A stretch of DNA of 64,000 nucleotides, taken from the NCBI RefSeq assembly GCF_002205165.1, contig NZ_NIVS01000009.1, positions 62,001-126,000 of the forward strand, written 5' to 3'. Positions 7,833 to 17,138 of the stretch are shown piece by piece. Positions within the stretch are counted from its first letter, which is position 1; each line of letters begins with the position of its first letter. The notes beneath the pieces were generated by a model. It ran no database searches and had not been told where the DNA came from. It saw only the letters and a list, made by a program, of their open reading frames with translations. A program made the position numbers and the translations under genes. Source of the stretch: Stenotrophomonas maltophilia. Lineage in GTDB: Bacteria; Pseudomonadota; Gammaproteobacteria; Xanthomonadales; Xanthomonadaceae.

Positions 7833-8588
7833 ATGCCCCGACCGACGACTCCGCCCATGACCTTGCCCATCGCTCTTCCTGCCGCCGCGGCGGCACTGCC
7901 CCATGACCTGACGCCGTGGGGCATGTACCAGGCCGCCGATGGCGTGGTGCAGACCGTGATGATCGGGCTGGCGCTCGCCTCGATCGCCACCTGGACGGTG
8001 CTGGTCGCCAAGAGCTGGGAGCTGGGCCGGCAGCGGACGCGGCTGCGCCAGGCGCGCGCGCTGCTGCTGCAGGCCGCGCATCTGCCGGTGGCGCAGACGC
8101 ATCCGCTGCTGGACGACGGCGCGGCGCATGACCTGATCGAGGCGGCCAGCACCGAGCTGCGCCTCTCGCAGGACGCGCATGATCCGGTCGGGATCAAGGA
8201 GCGCGTCGCCTCGCGTCTGGAACGCATCGAACTGGCGCATGCACGCCAGCTGCGCACGGGGGTGGGCCTGCTCGCCAGCATCGGCGCGATCGCCCCGTTC
8301 GTCGGCCTGTTCGGCACCGTGTGGGGGATCATGAACAGTTTCATCGGCATCGCCCACGCCAACACCACCAACCTGGCGGTGGTCGCGCCGGGTATCGCCG
8401 AGGCGTTGCTTGCCACCGCGCTCGGCCTGGTCGCGGCGATCCCCGCCGTCGTGATCTACAACCACTTCACCCGCGTGCTGGCCGGCATCCGCGGCCTGCT
8501 CGGTGATCTGTCCGCCGGCGTGCAGCAACTGGTCTCGCGCGATCTGGACCGGCTCGGCAATGCGCCGGCTGTGCGCGACGCGCGCTGA
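7833..8588 (+). CDS. exbB: TonB-system energiser, ExbB/MotA-TolQ-ExbB proton channel
   Basis: Inner-membrane proton-channel subunit that powers TonB with ExbD. The 251-residue product has three membrane segments, near residues 38-62, 145-168 and 183-205. It carries the MotA/TolQ/ExbB signature LLASIGAIAPFVGLFGTVWG followed by IMNSF, and the AEALLATALGLVAAIPAVV stretch. There is no clear ribosome site at ATG 7833 or at ATG 7857 (MTLPIALP); the longer frame is reported. exbD follows 9 bp later and tonB overlaps exbD. The set is likely dedicated to the receptor upstream, since the genome probably holds a general TonB set elsewhere (an inference). Confidence 0.9.
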   Translation: MPRPTTPPMTLPIALPAAAAALPHDLTPWGMYQAADGVVQTVMIGLALASIATWTVLVAKSWELGRQRTRLRQARALLLQAAHLPVAQTHPLLDDGAAHDLIEAASTELRLSQDAHDPVGIKERVASRLERIELAHARQLRTGVGLLASIGAIAPFVGLFGTVWGIMNSFIGIAHANTTNLAVVAPGIAEALLATALGLVAAIPAVVIYNHFTRVLAGIRGLLGDLSAGVQQLVSRDLDRLGNAPAVRDAR

Positions 8589-8597
8589 GGACCGGCC

Positions 8598-9019
<422 letters not shown>

Positions 9020-9023
<4 letters not shown>

Positions 9024-9748
9024 GCCGCGACACCGCCGCACCGCTGCGCTGGCTGGGCAGCCTGGCCCTCGTGCTGGCCGTGCATGGCGCGCTGATCGGC
9101 GCCGCGCTGTGGTGGCAGCAGCGTGCACCGGTGCGTATCAGCGACACGCCGGTGGAAGCGGTGATGGTGGAACTGGCGCCGGTACCCGAAGCACCGAGCG
9201 CACCGCCGAAGGACATCCCGCCCGGGCCGCTGCAGCAGGAACAGCATCGGCCCGAGCCCACGCCGGTGCCGAAGATCGATCTGCCGCCGGACGACACCCC
9301 GGACGCGCAGGACGTGCTGCGTCGCCAGACACCGCGCGAAGACGACCCGACCGACCAGCACAACGTCGATCAGACGCTGGCACCGCCGGATGTCTCGGCA
9401 CGGCCATCCGAACGCTATGCCGCGACGCAGACCGTGGCTGGCCGCCAGGGCAGCGCGGCGGTCACCTGGCAGGGCCTGCTGCTGGGCCATCTGGAACAGT
9501 ACCGGCGCTACCCGCGCCAGGCCGAGCGCCTGCGCCAGCAGGGGGTGGCCTATGTACGTTTCTCCGTGGACCGCCAGGGCAACGCCTCCAACATCCGGCT
9601 CGGCCAGAGCAGCGGCCATCCGCTGCTGGATGAGGAAACCCTGGCCACGGTGCGTCGGGGCAGCCCGTTGCCGCCGCCGCCGGCAGAGGTGACCGGTGAT
9701 CCGGTGGAGGTCATGGTGCCGGTGACGTTCTTCCTCCGGCGGCGTTGA
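9020..9748 (+). CDS. tonB: TonB energy-transducing protein
   Basis: TonB spans the periplasm and transmits energy from ExbBD to outer-membrane receptors. The 242-residue product has an N-terminal membrane anchor (residues 9-33), a long proline/acid-rich spacer (about 45-130) and a C-terminal TonB domain with YRRYPRQAERLRQQGVAYV, VDRQGNASNIRL, SGHPLLDEET and a final VPVTFFLRRR. It overlaps exbD by 4 bp. The private location downstream of the STN receptor and hemO suggests a dedicated transducer, as in Has and Hxu-type heme systems. Confidence 0.93.
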
Positions 9749-9775
9749 GGCGTGTGCGGCGGTTGAACGCCGCCC

Positions 9776-9804
9776 GGACGCGCTGGCATGAAGCCAGCAC
9801 GTCC
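9776..9804. terminator. Stem-loop between convergent tonB and hppA
   Basis: GGACG-C-GCTGGC-ATGAA-GCCAGC-A-CGTCC pairs with one bulged/mismatched position. It lies directly between two convergent stops and probably serves both directions. The T-run is absent. Confidence 0.5.
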
Positions 9805-9812
9805 GTCGTGAC

Positions 9813-11840
9813 TTACAGCAGCGGCACCAGCAGCAGGGCCACGATGTTGATGATCTTGATCAGCGGATTGATCGCCGGGCCGGCGGTGTCCTTGTAGGGG
9901 TCGCCGACCGTATCGCCGGTCACCGCGGCCTTGTGCGCCTCGCTGCCCTTGCCGCCGAAATGGCCATCTTCGATGTACTTTTTGGCGTTGTCCCAGGCAC
10001 CGCCACCAGTGGTCATCGAAATCGCCACGAACAGGCCGGTGACGATCGTGCCGATCAGCAGGCCGCCGAGCGCGCGCGGCCCGAGCAGCAGGCCGACCAC
10101 CACCGGTACTGCGACCGGCAACAGCGAGGGGATGATCATTTCGCGGATCGCCGAGCGGGTCAGCAGGTCCACCGCGCGGTCGTACTGCGGCTTGCCGGTA
10201 CCGTCCATGATCCCGGGGATCTCGCGGAACTGGCGGCGCACTTCTTCCACCACCGCCCCCGCCGCACGGCCCACCGCCTCCATCGCCATCGCACCGAACA
10301 GGTAGGGAATCAGGCCGCCGATCAGCAAGCCGATGATCACCTCATGGTTGGACAGGTCGAAGGCGAAGATCTCGCCGGGATTGGCCGCCTGCAGGTTGTG
10401 CGTGTAATCGGCGAACAGCACCAGTGCGGCCAGGGCCGCCGAGCCGATTGCATAGCCCTTGGTCACCGCCTTGGTGGTGTTGCCGACCGCATCCAGCGGA
10501 TCGGTGATGTCGCGGATTTCCGGCGGCAGTTCGGCCATCTCGGCGATGCCACCGGCGTTGTCGGTGATCGGCCCGTAGGCGTCGAGGGCGACAATCATGC
10601 CGGCCATCGAGAGCATCGCCGTGGCGGCGATGGCGATGCCGTACAGGCCACCGAAGTAGTGCGCCAGCCAGATCGCCACGCACACCGCGATCACCGGCAG
10701 GGCGGTGGACTTCATCGAGACACCGAGGCCGGCGATGATGTTGGTGCCATGCCCGGTGGTGGAGGCCTGCGCCACGTGCTGCACCGGCGTGTACTGGGTG
10801 CCGGTGTAGTACTCGGTGATCCACACGATCAGCCCGGTCAGCACCAGCCCGATCAACGCGCAGAAATACAGATTCAGCGCACCGTGCGCGTTGTCCGGCA
10901 TCAGCTGCGTGGTGATCGGGTAGAACGCGATCGCCGCCAGCACACCGGATACGATCACGCCCTTGTACAGCGCGCCCATGATCGAACCACCGGGCTTCAC
11001 CTTGACGAACAGCGCGCCGATGATCGAGGCGATGATCGAGACCCCGCCGAGCACCAGCGGATACAGCACCGCATTCGCACCGGCCTCGGCGATCATCAGG
11101 TTGCCGAGCAGCATCGTGGCGATCACGGTGACCGCGTAGGTTTCAAACAGGTCCGCAGCCATGCCGGCGCAGTCGCCGACGTTGTCGCCCACGTTGTCGG
11201 CGATCACCGCCGGGTTGCGCGGGTCATCCTCGGGAATCCCGGCTTCGACCTTGCCGACCAGGTCCGCGCCGACATCGGCGCCCTTGGTGAAGATGCCGCC
11301 GCCCAGCCGCGCGAAGATCGAGATCAGCGACGAGCCAAACGCCAGCCCGACCAGCGCGTGCAAGGTCTGCGCGACATCCAGGCCGAGCTTCAACAGCAGC
11401 GCGTAGTACCCGGCGACGCCGAGAAGGCCCAGCCCGACGACCAGCATGCCGGTGATCGCGCCGCCGCGGAAGGCGACGTCCATGGCCGCGCTCAGGCCGT
11501 TGCGGGCGGCCTCGGCGGTGCGCACGTTGGCACGCACGGAGACGTTCATGCCGATGTAGCCGGCCGCGCCGGAGAGCACGGCACCGATCGCGAAACCGAT
11601 CGCGGTGTACCAGCTGAGGAAGATGCCGACCAGCACGAACAGCACGGCACCGGCGATGGCGATGGTCAGGTATTGGCGGTTGAGATAGGCGCGCGCACCT
11701 TCCTGGATGGCGGCGGCGATTTCCTGCATGCGGGCATTGCCGGCCGGTTGCCGGAGGATCCAGCGTGCCGACACGATGCCGTAGAGAATCGCGAGGATGG
11801 CGCAGAACAGCGCCAGAGAAAGCCCGTAACGTTCCAGCAT
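9813..11840 (-). CDS. hppA: K+-independent membrane H+-translocating pyrophosphatase
   Basis: Couples PPi hydrolysis to proton export across the inner membrane (or PPi synthesis in reverse). The 675-residue product has about 15-16 hydrophobic segments. The PPi site is clear: [18 protein letters not shown] followed by [19 protein letters not shown], and a second acidic site near the C terminus ([19 protein letters not shown]). The GNTTKA motif has lysine where K+-dependent enzymes have alanine, so the enzyme is predicted K+-independent. A strong GGGAGGGG ribosome site precedes ATG 11840, which rules out the longer open frame upstream. Soluble ppa and a PPi-dependent phosphofructokinase are near neighbours. 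Confidence 0.95.
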   Translation of the reverse strand: MLERYGLSLALFCAILAILYGIVSARWILRQPAGNARMQEIAAAIQEGARAYLNRQYLTIAIAGAVLFVLVGIFLSWYTAIGFAIGAVLSGAAGYIGMNVSVRANVRTAEAARNGLSAAMDVAFRGGAITGMLVVGLGLLGVAGYYALLLKLGLDVAQTLHALVGLAFGSSLISIFARLGGGIFTKGADVGADLVGKVEAGIPEDDPRNPAVIADNVGDNVGDCAGMAADLFETYAVTVIATMLLGNLMIAEAGANAVLYPLVLGGVSIIASIIGALFVKVKPGGSIMGALYKGVIVSGVLAAIAFYPITTQLMPDNAHGALNLYFCALIGLVLTGLIVWITEYYTGTQYTPVQHVAQASTTGHGTNIIAGLGVSMKSTALPVIAVCVAIWLAHYFGGLYGIAIAATAMLSMAGMIVALDAYGPITDNAGGIAEMAELPPEIRDITDPLDAVGNTTKAVTKGYAIGSAALAALVLFADYTHNLQAANPGEIFAFDLSNHEVIIGLLIGGLIPYLFGAMAMEAVGRAAGAVVEEVRRQFREIPGIMDGTGKPQYDRAVDLLTRSAIREMIIPSLLPVAVPVVVGLLLGPRALGGLLIGTIVTGLFVAISMTTGGGAWDNAKKYIEDGHFGGKGSEAHKAAVTGDTVGDPYKDTAGPAINPLIKIINIVALLLVPLL

Positions 11841-12182
11841 GTCCCCTCCCGGGTGATGGAATGACATCCAGTGAACGGATGAACTTCTCCACGCGGGGCA
11901 CAACAGGCTGCAACCATGAACCAACCCGTTCAGACCGTGCCCGGTCATCAAGCGTGTGGCGGTGTTCAGCAATCCCTGGTGGCCCGAGTATGCGGGCAAA
12001 TCCTCGATACACGCCAGCAAGGATTGCAAGCAAACCGCGTGTACGTGCCCGCAGCGCCATCGTGGAAGGGAGGGCTCGTCGCCCGTCGGCAACCCTGCAG
12101 GTCCGGACGAGGGCCGCCTTTGCCACGCCGTTCAGCCGTCCACTGGCAGCCTCGGCCCATCCCCAGCCGTTGGAGTCCTGCC
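11841..12182. other. 342-bp divergent intergenic region upstream of hppA
   Basis: The region holds the divergent promoters of hppA (minus) and the small secreted protein (plus). I see the hppA ribosome site next to its start, but no convincing -10/-35 pair, riboswitch or terminator. Short open frames cross it on both strands and none has a credible product. Confidence 0.4.
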
Positions 12183-12686
12183 ATGTCCCCCCGTCATCTG
12201 TTGTGGCTGGCCTTGTTGCCCGCCGTGTCCTCCTTCGCCGCCGAAACCCCCGAACTGCAGCGCGCCGCCGGTACGCCGCAGGCGGTAGGCGCGGCGCATA
12301 CGCTGCGCCAGATCCCCGAAGCCTGTGCACGGCTGGAAGGCGTGTTCACCGGTGAGGCGGCACAGCCGTACAAATTCGCCGTGGTCCGCACCAGTGAGCA
12401 GTGCCAGCCGCGTGCGCGCTTCGTCGAGTACGACAAGGCGCAGCCCAGCGAGGCCAAGGGCTGGAAACTCAATGATGTGATCCGCGTTCCGAATGCAGCC
12501 TGCCCGGCGCAGCAGGCGGTGGTGCGCGTGTGGCGCATGCCGGTCACCACCAAGCCCGAACTCGATGGCCAGGGCCAGTCGCGCGTCTACCTGGAAGAGG
12601 CCAAGAAGCAGGCCGCCGCCGGCAAGATCGCGCAGGTGCCGATGTTCGCCGCGCAGATGAAGGTCGAGGGCAAGGCCTGCAACTAG
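12183..12686 (+). CDS. Small periplasmic protein, function unknown
   Basis: I do not recognise this 167-residue protein. A signal peptide is evident (HLLWLALLPAVSSFAAETPE; cleavage near residue 20), so it should be periplasmic. The mature part has four cysteines (EACARLEGVF, SEQCQPRARF, NAACPAQQ, GKACN), an even number compatible with two disulfides, and is rich in lysine and alanine near the end. ATG 12183 places the signal peptide correctly; the open frame upstream does not look like protein. It stands alone between hppA (divergent) and pfp (convergent), followed by a cluster of palindromic repeats. Confidence 0.7.
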   Translation: MSPRHLLWLALLPAVSSFAAETPELQRAAGTPQAVGAAHTLRQIPEACARLEGVFTGEAAQPYKFAVVRTSEQCQPRARFVEYDKAQPSEAKGWKLNDVIRVPNAACPAQQAVVRVWRMPVTTKPELDGQGQSRVYLEEAKKQAAAGKIAQVPMFAAQMKVEGKACN

Positions 12687-12706
12687 TCGCCGACGGGGCG
12701 GTCGTA

Positions 12707-12727
12707 CCGGCCGCCCATGGCGGCCGG
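12707..12727. repeat. Palindrome next to SMAG-type repeats
   Basis: CCGGCCGCC-CAT-GGCGGCCGG is a perfect 9-bp stem directly after the stop of the small secreted protein. It resembles the arms of nearby SMAG elements but lacks GTAG, so it may be a diverged member or simply a terminator stem. Confidence 0.5.
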
Positions 12728-12735
12728 ATACCCGG

Positions 12736-12806
12736 TGAAGCCAGCCGCTGGCCGGCTCCCGGGAGGGTCTGGGATCTCGCTGCCGCCGGCCAGCGGCCGG
12801 CACTAC
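12736..12806. repeat. Inverted pair of SMAG (GTAG-REP) elements
   Basis: The right-hand copy (12785-12806) reads on the minus strand as GTAGTGCCGGCC-GCT-GGCCGGC, the canonical SMAG form: GTAG then a perfect hairpin. The left-hand copy (12736-12757) faces it with one arm mismatch (AGCCAGCC-GCT-GGCCGGCT) and a degenerate GTGA head. Together they form an inverted dimer between two convergent genes, a usual site for these elements. Confidence 0.75.
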
Positions 12807-12835
12807 CGGGGTCGGCCAGCCACTGCCTTGGTGGT

Positions 12836-14092
12836 TCACGCCTCGAACGCAGGCAGCTTCTTCTTCACCGCCACGTTCTTCAGCGTCACGTACTTCGGCA
12901 GCCCATCGGGCCCGTACGGCAGCGGCGCTTCACCTTTGATCAGCGGGGCCAGATACGCCCGCGCCTTGTCGGTGATCCCGAAGCCGTCGCGGCGGATGAA
13001 GCCGGCCGGCATCTTCTTCTCGTGGTTGGCCACCTTGTGCAGCGGGGCCGCTTCGATTTTCCAGCGGTAGGGCGTGTCGCGGGTGCGCACGATCACCGGC
13101 ATCACCGCGTTCTGGCCCTTCAGCGCGAACTGCACCGCGGCCTTGCCCACCGCCTGTGCCTGCTCCCAGTCGGTTCTGGAGGCCAGATGGCGCGCCGAGC
13201 GCTGCAGATAATCGGGCAGGGTCCAGTGAACCTTGTAGCCCAGCCCATCCTTGACCCGTGCCGCCAGCTGCGAGGCCACACCACCGAGCTGGGTGTGCCC
13301 GAACGAATCGGTGCCGCCGCCGGCATCGGCGACGAAGCGGCCATCGGCCGTCTGGATGCCTTCGGAAGCCACCACCACGCAGTAGCCCACGCGCTCGACC
13401 ACCTGTTTCACCTTGGTCAGGAACGCGGCCTCGTCGTAGGCGCGCTCGGGCAGCAGGATGATGTGCGGGGCGTCATCGGCGCCCTGGCCGGCCAGGCCTG
13501 CAGCCGCCGCGAGCCAGCCGGCGTGGCGGCCCATCGCCTCGTAGACGAACACCTTGGTCGAGGTCTCGGCCATCGCGGCCACGTCCAGCGCCGCTTCGCG
13601 CACGGAGACGGCGGTGTACTTGGCGGCCGAGCCGAAGCCCGGGCAGGTATCGGTCACCGCCAGATCGTTGTCGATGGTCTTGGGGACGCCGATGCAGGTC
13701 AGGTCGTAGTCGAAGGCCTTGGCCAGCCGGGAGACCTTCCAGGCGGTATCGGCCGAATCGTTGCCGCCGTTGTAGAGGAACCAGCGCACATCGTGGGCGC
13801 GCAGTACCTCGAGCAGGCGCTCGTACTTGCCGCGGTCGGCCTCCAGCGATTTGAGCTTGTAGCGGCACGAGCCGAACGCCCCGCCGGGGGTATGGGCGAG
13901 CGCGGCGATCGCGGCGGCGGTCTCCTTCGAGGTGTCGATCAGGTCCTCGCGGAGTGCGCCGAGAATGCCGTTGCGTGCGGCCAAGACCTTGATTCCTTTG
14001 GCCCTTGCCGTGCTGATGACCGCCGAGGCAGTGGCATTGATGACGGCGGTGACGCCGCCTGACTGGGCGTAGAGCAGGGTACCGTTGGGCAT
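12836..14092 (-). CDS. pfp: Pyrophosphate-dependent 6-phosphofructokinase
   Basis: Phosphorylates fructose 6-phosphate with PPi in a reversible glycolytic step. The 418-residue product has the PFK fold: QSGGVTAVINAT at the N terminus, GGNDS at 109-113, PKTIDND at 137-143 and GRHAGWLAAAAGLA. The aspartate in GGNDS (glycine in ATP enzymes) and the lysine in PKTIDND are known markers for PPi use. The asparagine in place of the usual GGDDS aspartate marks a distinct subgroup. A PPi-dependent PFK has been characterised in the related Xanthomonas campestris. It is divergent from adk, with hppA 1 kb away, which fits a PPi-linked glycolysis. Confidence 0.92.
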   Translation of the reverse strand: MPNGTLLYAQSGGVTAVINATASAVISTARAKGIKVLAARNGILGALREDLIDTSKETAAAIAALAHTPGGAFGSCRYKLKSLEADRGKYERLLEVLRAHDVRWFLYNGGNDSADTAWKVSRLAKAFDYDLTCIGVPKTIDNDLAVTDTCPGFGSAAKYTAVSVREAALDVAAMAETSTKVFVYEAMGRHAGWLAAAAGLAGQGADDAPHIILLPERAYDEAAFLTKVKQVVERVGYCVVVASEGIQTADGRFVADAGGGTDSFGHTQLGGVASQLAARVKDGLGYKVHWTLPDYLQRSARHLASRTDWEQAQAVGKAAVQFALKGQNAVMPVIVRTRDTPYRWKIEAAPLHKVANHEKKMPAGFIRRDGFGITDKARAYLAPLIKGEAPLPYGPDGLPKYVTLKNVAVKKKLPAFEA

Positions 14093-14233
14093 GGTGCGAC
14101 CTTGGTCTGGGGGAAGGACATTGCAGAGACATTACCGGTATGGGGTAAAGTGCGCGTATTGCGGTGCAGCGTGATTGTGGACAATCCCGGGGCGCGCGCC
14201 CTTCCATTTTCTTACCACGTTGGAGTCAGGTTG

Positions 14234-14797
14234 ATGCGATTGGTTCTGTTGGGACCGCCCGGTTCGGGCAAGGGGACGCAGGCGACGCGCCTGAAGGAAC
14301 ATCTTTCGATTGCGCACATTTCCACCGGTGACCTGCTGCGTGCCGAAGTGGCCGCGGGGACCGAGCTGGGCAAGCAGGCCAAGGCCGTGATGGACGCCGG
14401 CAACCTGGTGTCCGATGACATCCTGCTGGGCATGCTCGAATCGCGCCTGGGCCAGGACGATGTGGCCAAGGGCTTCATCCTCGATGGTTACCCGCGCAAC
14501 GTGGCCCAGGCCAATGCGCTGGACAGCCTGCTGGCCAAGATCGGCCAGCCGCTGGATGCGGTGGTGCAGCTGGACGTGCCGACCGAACTGCTGGTCGAGC
14601 GCATCGCTGGGCGCGCCGCCGAGCAGGGCCGCGCCGATGACAATCCCGAATCGGTGCGTCAGCGCCTGCAGGTCTACAACGACCAGACCGCGCCGGTAGT
14701 GGATTTCTACGCCGGCCGCGGCACGCTCGCGCGCGTCGATGGCGTGGGCGAATTGAACGACGTGGAAGCGCGCATCCGCGCCGCGATCCAGGCCTGA
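14234..14797 (+). CDS. adk: Adenylate kinase, short (LID-less) form
   Basis: Interconverts ATP + AMP and 2 ADP in the cytoplasm. The 187-residue product begins MRLVLLGPPGSGKGTQ (P-loop 7-15) and has HISTGDLLR, the FILDGYPRN block and a DDNPESVRQRLQVYND segment. The LID is only a short loop (GRAAEQGRADDN), so the zinc-type insertion is missing and this is the short adenylate kinase. A TGGAGTCAGG ribosome site precedes the ATG. It is divergent from pfp over 141 bp, so energy genes share this regulatory region. Confidence 0.95.
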   Translation: MRLVLLGPPGSGKGTQATRLKEHLSIAHISTGDLLRAEVAAGTELGKQAKAVMDAGNLVSDDILLGMLESRLGQDDVAKGFILDGYPRNVAQANALDSLLAKIGQPLDAVVQLDVPTELLVERIAGRAAEQGRADDNPESVRQRLQVYNDQTAPVVDFYAGRGTLARVDGVGELNDVEARIRAAIQA

Positions 14798-14858
14798 TGC
14801 CGGTCGGTGCCGCTACGGCGGCACCGCGCCCGCCGTGCGTTTGCCGGGCCCGGAAACA

Positions 14859-14892
14859 CACACGCCCGGCCCCCGAAGGGACCAGGCGTGTG
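14859..14892. terminator. Stem-loop downstream of adk
   Basis: CACACGCC pairs with GGCGTGTG, with an inner CCC-CGAA-GGG stem. It is followed on the plus strand by GTTTGAAG (short T-tract) and on the minus strand by GTGTTTCC. It can end adk, or an RNA read from the opposite strand. Confidence 0.5.
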
Positions 14893-15060
14893 GTTTGAAG
14901 GTGCCAGCGGGCGGGCTTGCTCAGAGCCCCGCAGCATGAGCCCCCCTGGGGATGGCCTCTTGGGGAGTAGGACCAATGGGGTACTGCGGCTGGCCCATGG
15001 AATTGTGTCCGTCTTCACAGTACGGCGCTATCGGGAATTCCCCGACACCCCGCTGGATTA
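14893..15060 (-). ncRNA. Candidate small RNA in the adk-mpl intergenic region
   Basis: About 240 bp between the hairpin at 14859-14892 and mpl holds no plausible gene. It is rich in short inverted repeats with C- or G-rich loops (for example GGGC-TTGCTCAGA-GCCC at 14912-14929 and a GGGAATTCCC palindrome near 15033). On the minus strand an AATAAT hexamer (near 15056-15061) could be a -10, and the 14859 hairpin could be the end. The alternatives are a long structured mpl leader on the plus strand or no RNA at all. I could not match it to a known RNA family. Confidence 0.25.
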
Positions 15061-15131
15061 TTCTGATAGTCGACTAGGAGTTGTCTGACGGCGATCTCCA
15101 TCGACGGTGGTGATCGGCGACAATCGTACGC

Positions 15132-16496
15132 ATGAGCACGATCCACATTCTTGGCATTGCAGGCACTTTCATGGGCGGCGTGGCCGCGCTGGCACGCGAG
15201 AAGGGCCATGCGGTCCGCGGCAGCGACCAGGCGATCTACCCGCCGATGTCCACCCAGCTCGAACGCCTGGGTATCGCCCTGGATCCGGGCTACCGCGCCG
15301 ACAGCGTGGCGCCGGACTGCGACGAGGTCGTGATCGGCAATGCGCTCTCGCGCGGCAATCCCGCCGTGGAAGCGGTGCTCGATGCGGGCCAGCGCTACAT
15401 TTCCGGTGCCCAATGGCTGTCCGAGCAGGTGTTGCCCGGCCGCGACACGCTGGCCGTGGCCGGGACGCATGGCAAGACCACCACCACCACCATCCTGACC
15501 TGGCTGCTGCACAGCGCCGGGCGTGAACCGGGCTTCCTGATCGGCGGCGTGGCCGAGGATTTCGGTGTGTCCGCACGGGTCGGCAGCGGCCGTGAATTCG
15601 TGGTCGAGGCCGATGAGTACGACACCGCGTTCTTCGACAAGCGCAGCAAGTTCGTGCACTACCGGCCGCTGGTGGCGATCCTCAACAACCTCGAATACGA
15701 CCACGCCGACATCTTCCCCGACGTGGCCGCGATCCAGCGCCAGTTCCATCATCTGATCCGCACTGTCCCCGCGCGTGGCCGCCTGATCGTCAATGGTGAA
15801 GATGCCTATCTTGCCGAAGTGCTGGCGATGGGCTGCTGGACCCCGGTGGAGCGTTTCGGCTTCGATCCTGCGCTGGAATGGCACGCCGAGCTGGTGGAGG
15901 CCGACGGCAGCGTGTTCGTGGTGCACCATCGCGGCGAGCGCATCGGTGAAGTGCGCTGGTCGCTGCTCGGTCGCCACAACGTGCTCAACGGGCTCGCTGC
16001 GCTGGCCGCCGCGCATGCGGTAGGTGTCGAACTGGCCACGGTGATGCCGGCGCTGGCCGCGTTCCGCAGCGTCAAGCGCCGGCTGGAAGTGATCGGCCAG
16101 GCACGCGATGTCACCGTCTACGATGACTTCGCGCATCACCCCACCGCGATCCGCACCACCCTTGAGGGCCTGCGTGCCAGGGTTGGTGAGGCCCGCATCG
16201 TGGTGGCGATGGAACCGCGCAGCAATTCCATGCGGCTGGGCGCGCACGCGCAGGCGCTGGCCCCGTCGCTGGACGGTGCCGATGCCGTGGTGTTCCTGCA
16301 CCGCCCGGAGCTGGCCTGGGATGCGGCCGGCGTGATCGCGGCCGTGCGTGGTGACGCCCACGCGGTGCCCGATACCGATGCGCTGCTGGCCCAGCTGGGT
16401 GCGATCGCCGCGCCGGGCGACCATGTGGTGTTCATGTCCAACGGGGGCTTCGACGGCGCCCCGCGTCGTTTCCTGGCGCAGCTGCAGCAACCCTGA
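15132..16496 (+). CDS. mpl: UDP-MurNAc:L-Ala-gamma-D-Glu-meso-DAP ligase (murein recycling)
   Basis: Cytoplasmic ligase that reattaches recycled tripeptide from old cell wall to UDP-N-acetylmuramate. The 454-residue product starts with the Rossmann-like IHILGIAGTFMGGVAALARE, has the ATP loop AGTHGKTTTTTILTWLL (about residue 113), DEYDTAFFDKRSKFVHYRP, LNNLEYDHADIFPD and VYDDFAHHPTAI, all typical of Mpl and distinguishing it from MurC. The length matches the family. A LON-domain gene follows after 12 bp, so the two may be cotranscribed. Confidence 0.95.
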   Translation: MSTIHILGIAGTFMGGVAALAREKGHAVRGSDQAIYPPMSTQLERLGIALDPGYRADSVAPDCDEVVIGNALSRGNPAVEAVLDAGQRYISGAQWLSEQVLPGRDTLAVAGTHGKTTTTTILTWLLHSAGREPGFLIGGVAEDFGVSARVGSGREFVVEADEYDTAFFDKRSKFVHYRPLVAILNNLEYDHADIFPDVAAIQRQFHHLIRTVPARGRLIVNGEDAYLAEVLAMGCWTPVERFGFDPALEWHAELVEADGSVFVVHHRGERIGEVRWSLLGRHNVLNGLAALAAAHAVGVELATVMPALAAFRSVKRRLEVIGQARDVTVYDDFAHHPTAIRTTLEGLRARVGEARIVVAMEPRSNSMRLGAHAQALAPSLDGADAVVFLHRPELAWDAAGVIAAVRGDAHAVPDTDALLAQLGAIAAPGDHVVFMSNGGFDGAPRRFLAQLQQP

Positions 16497-16508
16497 GTAC
16501 CGCTGGCC

Positions 16509-17087
16509 ATGACCGACACCGCGTCACTGCCCCTGTTCCCGCTGCACACGGTGCTGCTGCCCGGCGCCGCGCTCGGCCTGCGGGTGTTCGAGCGCCGCTA
16601 CCTGGACATGCTGCGCGAGTGCAGCCGCGCGGGTACGGCGTTCGGCGTCTGCCTGATCCTGGACGGTGAAGAGGTCGGCGCGCCGGCGCTGCCGGCCGCC
16701 TACGGTGTCGAAGCGCGGATCGAAGATTTCGACGTGGGCGCCGATGGCGTGCTGGTGCTGCGCCTGCGTGGCCAGCGCCGCTTCCATGTGGAGCACACCC
16801 GCGTACGCGACAACGGGCTGATCATCGCCGAGGTGACCTGGTGCGCCCCGGACAGCGACGACGAGCTGCAGCCCGAACACGCACTGATGGCCACCGTGCT
16901 GGAGCACATCATCGAACAGGCCGGCGCGGCCTTCGCCCCGGTCAATCCGGCCCAGATGGAGCAGGCCAGCTGGGTCGGCTGGCGCCTGGCCGAACTGCTG
17001 CCGCTGCAGGATGCCCAGCGCCTGCAACTGCTGCAGCGCGATGACCCGCACCAGCGCCTGCAGGCGCTGCTGGACTGGATGCCGTAA
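16509..17087 (+). CDS. LON substrate-binding domain protein
   Basis: A 192-residue protein that consists only of the N-terminal substrate-binding (LON/PUA-like) domain found in Lon protease, without ATPase or peptidase parts. The hallmark LPLFPLHTVLLPGAALGLRV is followed by FERRYLDML, GVEARIEDFD and RGQRRFHVE. The helical C-terminal half has WVGWRLAELLPL, matching stand-alone members of the family. Function is not established; a role in binding unfolded protein is an inference. The gene starts 12 bp after mpl. Confidence 0.88.
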   Translation: MTDTASLPLFPLHTVLLPGAALGLRVFERRYLDMLRECSRAGTAFGVCLILDGEEVGAPALPAAYGVEARIEDFDVGADGVLVLRLRGQRRFHVEHTRVRDNGLIIAEVTWCAPDSDDELQPEHALMATVLEHIIEQAGAAFAPVNPAQMEQASWVGWRLAELLPLQDAQRLQLLQRDDPHQRLQALLDWMP

Positions 17088-17088
17088 C

Positions 17089-17133
17089 GCGGGGCGTTGC
17101 CCCGCTGCACGCACGGCCGGGAAGATCCCGGCC
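17089..17133. terminator. Two adjacent stem-loops between convergent genes
   Basis: GCGGGGC-GTT-GCCCCGC (17089-17105) and GGCCGGG-AAGAT-CCCGGCC (17115-17133) are perfect 7-bp stems between the stops of the LON-domain gene and the DedA fusion gene. They probably act as a two-way transcription stop. Confidence 0.55.
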
Positions 17134-17138
17134 CGGGG

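Noticed and set aside
9933-11864. 643-residue open frame on the plus strand opposite hppA
   Set aside because: Its translation is dominated by Arg/Gln/Asp/His without any domain, and hppA on the other strand is unambiguous.
11841-12092. Longer hppA start upstream of 11840
   Set aside because: A strong ribosome site and the usual N-terminal membrane segment begin at 11840.
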